The notes beneath the pieces are model-generated. The model saw only the letters and a program-made list of their open reading frames with translations. It searched no databases and was not told where the DNA came from. The position numbers and the translations under genes were made by a program. Of a stretch of DNA of 7,954 nt, positions 6,940 to 7,954 are shown in pieces (positions within the stretch are counted from its first letter, which is position 1; each line of letters starts with the position of its first letter). Source of the stretch: Acidothermales bacterium (GTDB lineage: Bacteria; Actinomycetota; Actinomycetes; Streptosporangiales; WHST01); assembly GCA_017354575.1 (NCBI GenBank), contig JAFMQP010000179.1, positions 1 to 7,954 of the forward strand, written 5' to 3'.

Positions 6940-7157
6940 GATCCACCGGCCAGGGCGTAGCCGGCCTCGTCCAGCGCGGTGGTGATCTGCTCGTCGGTCA
7001 GCGGCGCGTCGCTCTCCACGGAGACGCTGGACGTCCCGCCGGGGACAAGGGACACCGCGACCTCGCGGACGCCGTCGAGCGCGCCGACCTCGGCACGGAC
7101 GGCGTTGACGCAGTGCTCGCAGGTCATTCCGTCGACGGCGTAGGTCTTGGTCGGCAT
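6936..7157 (-). CDS. copZ: Copper chaperone CopZ (heavy-metal-associated domain)
   Basis: This 73-residue cytoplasmic protein consists of a single heavy-metal-associated domain. The metal site is GMTCEHC (Cys13, Cys16), and the rest follows the beta-alpha-beta-beta-alpha-beta pattern with VREVAVSLVPGG and a closing DEQITTALDEAGYAL. CopZ-type proteins hold Cu(I) between the two Cys residues and pass it to the matching domain of CopA; His15 inside the motif is typical of bacterial CopZ. The ATG at 7157 has a ribosome binding site AGAGGA (7163-7168) five bases upstream, overlapping the csoR stop. The stop overlaps the copA start by four bases. It sits between sensor and pump in one operon, which supports the copper role. 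Confidence 0.93.
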   Translation of the reverse strand: MPTKTYAVDGMTCEHCVNAVRAEVGALDGVREVAVSLVPGGTSSVSVESDAPLTDEQITTALDEAGYALAGGS

Positions 7158-7167
7158 GGTGGTCCTC

Positions 7168-7461
7168 TCACGAACGGACGAGCCGGGCGATGGCGGCGGA
7201 GGCTTCCTTGACCTTGGCGTCGGCCTCGTCGCCGCCCTTGGCGACGGCGTCGGCGACGCAGTGGCTGAGGTGCTCGTCCAGCAACCCGAGCGCGAACGAC
7301 TCGAGCGCGCGGGTCGCGGCGGACACCTGGGTCAGGACGTCGATGCAGTACGTGTCGGACTCGACGAGGCGTTGCAGGCCGCGTACCTGTCCCTCGATCC
7401 GGCGCAGCCGCTTCAGGTGCGCGGCCTTCTCGTCGTGGTAGCCGGGCTTCGTCGTGTCCAT
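7168..7461 (-). CDS. csoR: Copper-sensing transcriptional repressor CsoR
   Basis: This 97-residue helical repressor belongs to the CsoR/RcnR (DUF156) family. The opening segment HLKRLRRIEGQVRGLQRLVE (15-34) is the family's signature DNA-contact helix region. Cu(I) ligands are in the expected places: Cys39 (in DTYCIDV), His64 and Cys68 (in EHLSHC), matching Cys36/His61/Cys65 of the Mycobacterium tuberculosis protein, which marks a copper rather than a nickel or formaldehyde sensor. Apo-CsoR sits on its operator, and Cu(I) binding releases it. The start at 7461 is set by a strong AGGAGGT (7469-7475) seven bases upstream; the longer frame to 7950 runs through the promoter and is not real. copZ begins 10 bases after its stop and copA follows, so CsoR autoregulates the efflux operon. 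A matching operator lies in its promoter. Confidence 0.95.
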   Translation of the reverse strand: MDTTKPGYHDEKAAHLKRLRRIEGQVRGLQRLVESDTYCIDVLTQVSAATRALESFALGLLDEHLSHCVADAVAKGGDEADAKVKEASAAIARLVRS

Positions 7462-7482
7462 GAGCAATACCTCCTGGGGGTA

Positions 7483-7512
7483 CCTATACCGGCAGGGGGT
7501 ATACGTCGTCAA
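7483..7512 (-). promoter_or_regulatory. Promoter of the csoR-copZ-copA operon
   Basis: On the minus strand TTGACG (7507-7512) is followed after 18 bases by TATAGG (7483-7488), a good -35/-10 pair for a housekeeping sigma factor. Transcription would start near 7476, giving a leader of only about 15 bases that begins at the csoR ribosome binding site. The spacer is filled by the CsoR operator. Confidence 0.75.
7485..7503. promoter_or_regulatory. CsoR operator
   Basis: TATACC and GGTATA form a perfect inverted repeat around seven bases (GGCAGGG on the plus strand). Such TATACC...GGTATA palindromes with G/C-rich centres match known CsoR operators. It fills most of the spacer and covers four bases of the -10 box, so bound CsoR would block RNA polymerase. 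The gene directly downstream encodes CsoR, which fits autoregulation. Confidence 0.8.
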
Positions 7513-7519
7513 GGGTGCG

Positions 7520-7537
7520 AACCGGCGTCGGCCGGTT
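7520..7537. repeat. Hairpin upstream of the csoR promoter
   Basis: AACCGGC and GCCGGTT are perfect 7-bp arms around a four-base loop GTCG. It lies eight bases from the csoR -35 box and directly abuts the larger palindrome at 7537-7584. There is no T-tract. It may insulate the operon from upstream transcription or be part of a compound repeat; nothing in the sequence decides this. Confidence 0.5.
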
Positions 7538-7584
7538 GCGCGCCCCTGGTTGATCATGTTCTCGTGATCAACCAGGGCTGCGCA
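7537..7584. repeat. Long inverted repeat with TTGATCA arms
   Basis: The arms CCCTGGTTGATCA (7544-7556) and TGATCAACCAGGG (7565-7577) are perfect over 13 bp, around an eight-base loop TGTTCTCG. After a 2-base mismatch the pairing resumes for five more bases (TGCGC with GCGCA). The stem is AT-richer than its surroundings. It may be a dispersed intergenic palindrome of REP type, a terminator-like structure or a protein-binding site; no gene or transposase is attached. Confidence 0.7.
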
Positions 7585-7596
7585 CGATCTGCAGGG

Positions 7597-7668
7597 CGTG
7601 GGAAGCCATGGTTCGTCGTGGGAAGGGCCGGAGCGGCCATGTGAAGTCGAGCCGCGCCATGTGAAGTC
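7597..7668. repeat. Four-copy motif with a 20-21 bp period
   Basis: The motif CGTGGGAAG occurs at 7597 and 7617, and the related CATGTGAAG at 7638 and 7658; the consensus is C-R-T-G-K-GAAG. Spacings are 20, 21 and 20 bases, about two helical turns, so all copies face the same side of the DNA. The last two copies are identical over 13 bases (GCCATGTGAAGTC, 7636-7648 and 7656-7668). The array ends about 46 bases before the putative leader ORF on the plus strand. Confidence 0.6.
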
Positions 7669-7701
7669 CCCACGCCGGAGCGGGGCGGGGCGGTGCTGTG
7701 G

Positions 7702-7707
7702 TTCAAT
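7702..7707 (+). promoter_or_regulatory. Possible -10 box of a leaderless transcript
   Basis: TTCAAT matches four of six positions of the -10 consensus and lies seven bases before the GTG at 7715, the usual distance from a -10 box to a transcription start. The transcript would therefore begin at or next to the start codon. No -35 box is visible in the G-rich stretch upstream. Confidence 0.35.
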
Positions 7708-7714
7708 GTGACCC

Positions 7715-7786
7715 GTGAACACGCCGACGACCCGCGCCACGCACTCTGCGCCGCATGCCGTCGGGTGTCCGTGTTGTCGCCGCTGA
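7715..7786 (+). CDS. Putative cysteine leader peptide (23 codons)
   Basis: A GTG-started ORF encodes a 23-residue peptide that ends in Gly-Cys-Pro-Cys-Cys-Arg-Arg and a TGA stop. All three Cys codons are TGT, whereas the Cys codons checked in csoR and at the metal sites of copA are TGC. There is no ribosome binding site, and a -10-like box lies at the right distance for a leaderless start. From established work, short leaderless ORFs with clustered Cys codons act in mycobacteria as cysteine-responsive attenuators of the gene behind them. Here the next gene, 57 bases after the stop, is a PIG-L type deacetylase, a family that includes enzymes of mycothiol synthesis, and a hairpin lies between. 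The peptide would act by ribosome pausing, not as a product. It is too short for statistical proof, so chance remains possible. Confidence 0.45.
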   Translation: MNTPTTRATHSAPHAVGCPCCRR

Positions 7787-7808
7787 ACCCGTCCCGAGTC
7801 CAGCCCCC

Positions 7809-7825
7809 GCCCGCCCGACGCGGGC
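7809..7825 (+). promoter_or_regulatory. Hairpin between leader ORF and deacetylase start
   Basis: GCCCGC and GCGGGC pair perfectly around CCGAC. The hairpin lies 22 bases after the leader stop and 18 bases before the ATG of the next gene. It could stop transcription or hide the translation start in an attenuation mechanism. No T-tract follows, so a translational role is easier to imagine. Confidence 0.4.
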
Positions 7826-7843
7826 CGTCCCAGAGACGACACG

Positions 7844-7954
7844 ATGACACTTTTCGTTGCCACCACTGACATTTCCTCGGTCCGACAGGACCTGCGCGGC
7901 CAGACCGTGCTCGTCCTCCACGCGCACCCGGACGACGAGGCCATCTTCACCGGC
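7844..7954 (+). CDS. PIG-L/LmbE family zinc-dependent deacetylase (partial, N-terminus)
   Basis: The first 37 codons are present and the gene runs off the right edge. After a short lead, a hydrophobic strand VLVLHAHPDDEAIFTG (22-37) carries the AHPDDE motif of PIG-L/LmbE N-acetylglucosaminyl deacetylases. By family knowledge His28 and Asp31 bind zinc and Asp30 is the general base. Members include MshB and Mca of mycothiol metabolism, antibiotic-tailoring enzymes and many of unknown substrate; this fragment cannot separate them. The ATG at 7844 is the only reasonable start because the frame is closed by TGA at 7784 and has no other start codon between. The ribosome binding site is weak (AGAGA about 8 bases upstream). 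The first ten codons are AT-rich compared with the rest. The preceding Cys-rich leader ORF suggests control by cysteine supply. Confidence 0.85.
   Translation, partial: MTLFVATTDISSVRQDLRGQTVLVLHAHPDDEAIFTG

Larger units (their letters stand above)
7505..7843. other. Intergenic region between csoR and the deacetylase gene
   Basis: This 339-base divergent region contains the -35 box of the csoR promoter, the two hairpins at 7520-7584, the four-copy motif at 7597-7668, a G-rich run at 7676-7693, the leader ORF and the hairpin at 7809-7825. No other protein-coding gene or tRNA was recognised. The minus-strand open frame that crosses it is a GC-rich artefact. The dense structure indicates a regulatory region instead of spacer DNA. 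Confidence 0.6.

Noticed and set aside
3781..6960. A plus-strand open frame of 1059 codons opposite copA
   Set aside because: It is the antisense shadow of copA in GC-rich DNA: the translation is Arg/Gly/Asp-rich with no domain motif, while the minus strand has every P-type ATPase motif intact.
7537..7584. End of an insertion sequence or an attachment site
   Set aside because: There is no transposase or integrase, no second end, no target duplication and no tRNA gene.
7597..7668. CRISPR array
   Set aside because: Repeat units are only 9-13 bp with 20-21 bp period and no room for spacers; no cas genes are present.
7676..7693. G-quadruplex in GGAGCGGGGCGGGGCGG
   Set aside because: Only short G-runs with two of four bases at most on two arms; such runs are expected by chance in DNA of this composition, so it is noted but not claimed.
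7462..7950. Upstream extension of the csoR reading frame
   Set aside because: It runs through the promoter, operator and both hairpins, while a strong ribosome binding site marks the ATG at 7461.

Overview
The window is GC-rich and has the marks of a high-GC Gram-positive bacterium (Actinomycetota): third codon positions are almost always G or C, several starts lack a ribosome binding site, and the CsoR and LtrA proteins are of actinobacterial type. The genus cannot be named from this sequence.

Left part (1-3132). A helix-turn-helix regulator of ArsR type (minus strand, 36-635) runs into the first 11 codons of a second gene whose opening residues resemble SRPBCC/AHSA1 proteins, the usual ArsR partner. 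An AT-rich operator-like palindrome lies upstream of it. Divergent from it is a stand-alone 84-residue S1-domain protein (765-1019). Its end converges with an LtrA-family membrane protein (1045-2229, minus) across a strong hairpin. Behind ltrA, on the same strand, is an IclR-type regulator (2329-3132).

Middle (3133-7512). A small gene of unknown function (plus strand, about 3316-3672) may have its true N-terminus in another frame. It converges with a copper-efflux operon read leftward: csoR (copper-sensing repressor), copZ (copper chaperone) and copA (Cu+-exporting P-type ATPase), spaced 10 nt and then overlapping by 4 nt. A CsoR operator-like palindrome lies between the -35 and -10 boxes of the csoR promoter. 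The predicted cycle is: copper binds CsoR, the promoter opens, CopZ carries Cu(I) to CopA, and CopA exports it. CopA is unusual. After the normal last membrane helix it has a ninth helix, a methionine-rich strip and two copies of a histidine-rich domain, about 300 extra residues that should lie outside the membrane.

Right part (7513-7954). This non-coding region holds two adjacent hairpins, a four-copy motif with a 20-21 bp period, and a 23-codon, apparently leaderless ORF ending in Cys-Pro-Cys-Cys-Arg-Arg. A hairpin follows, then the start of a PIG-L/LmbE-type zinc deacetylase gene that runs off the window. This looks like a cysteine-responsive leader-peptide attenuator. The best candidates for something new are the CopA fusion and this leader.
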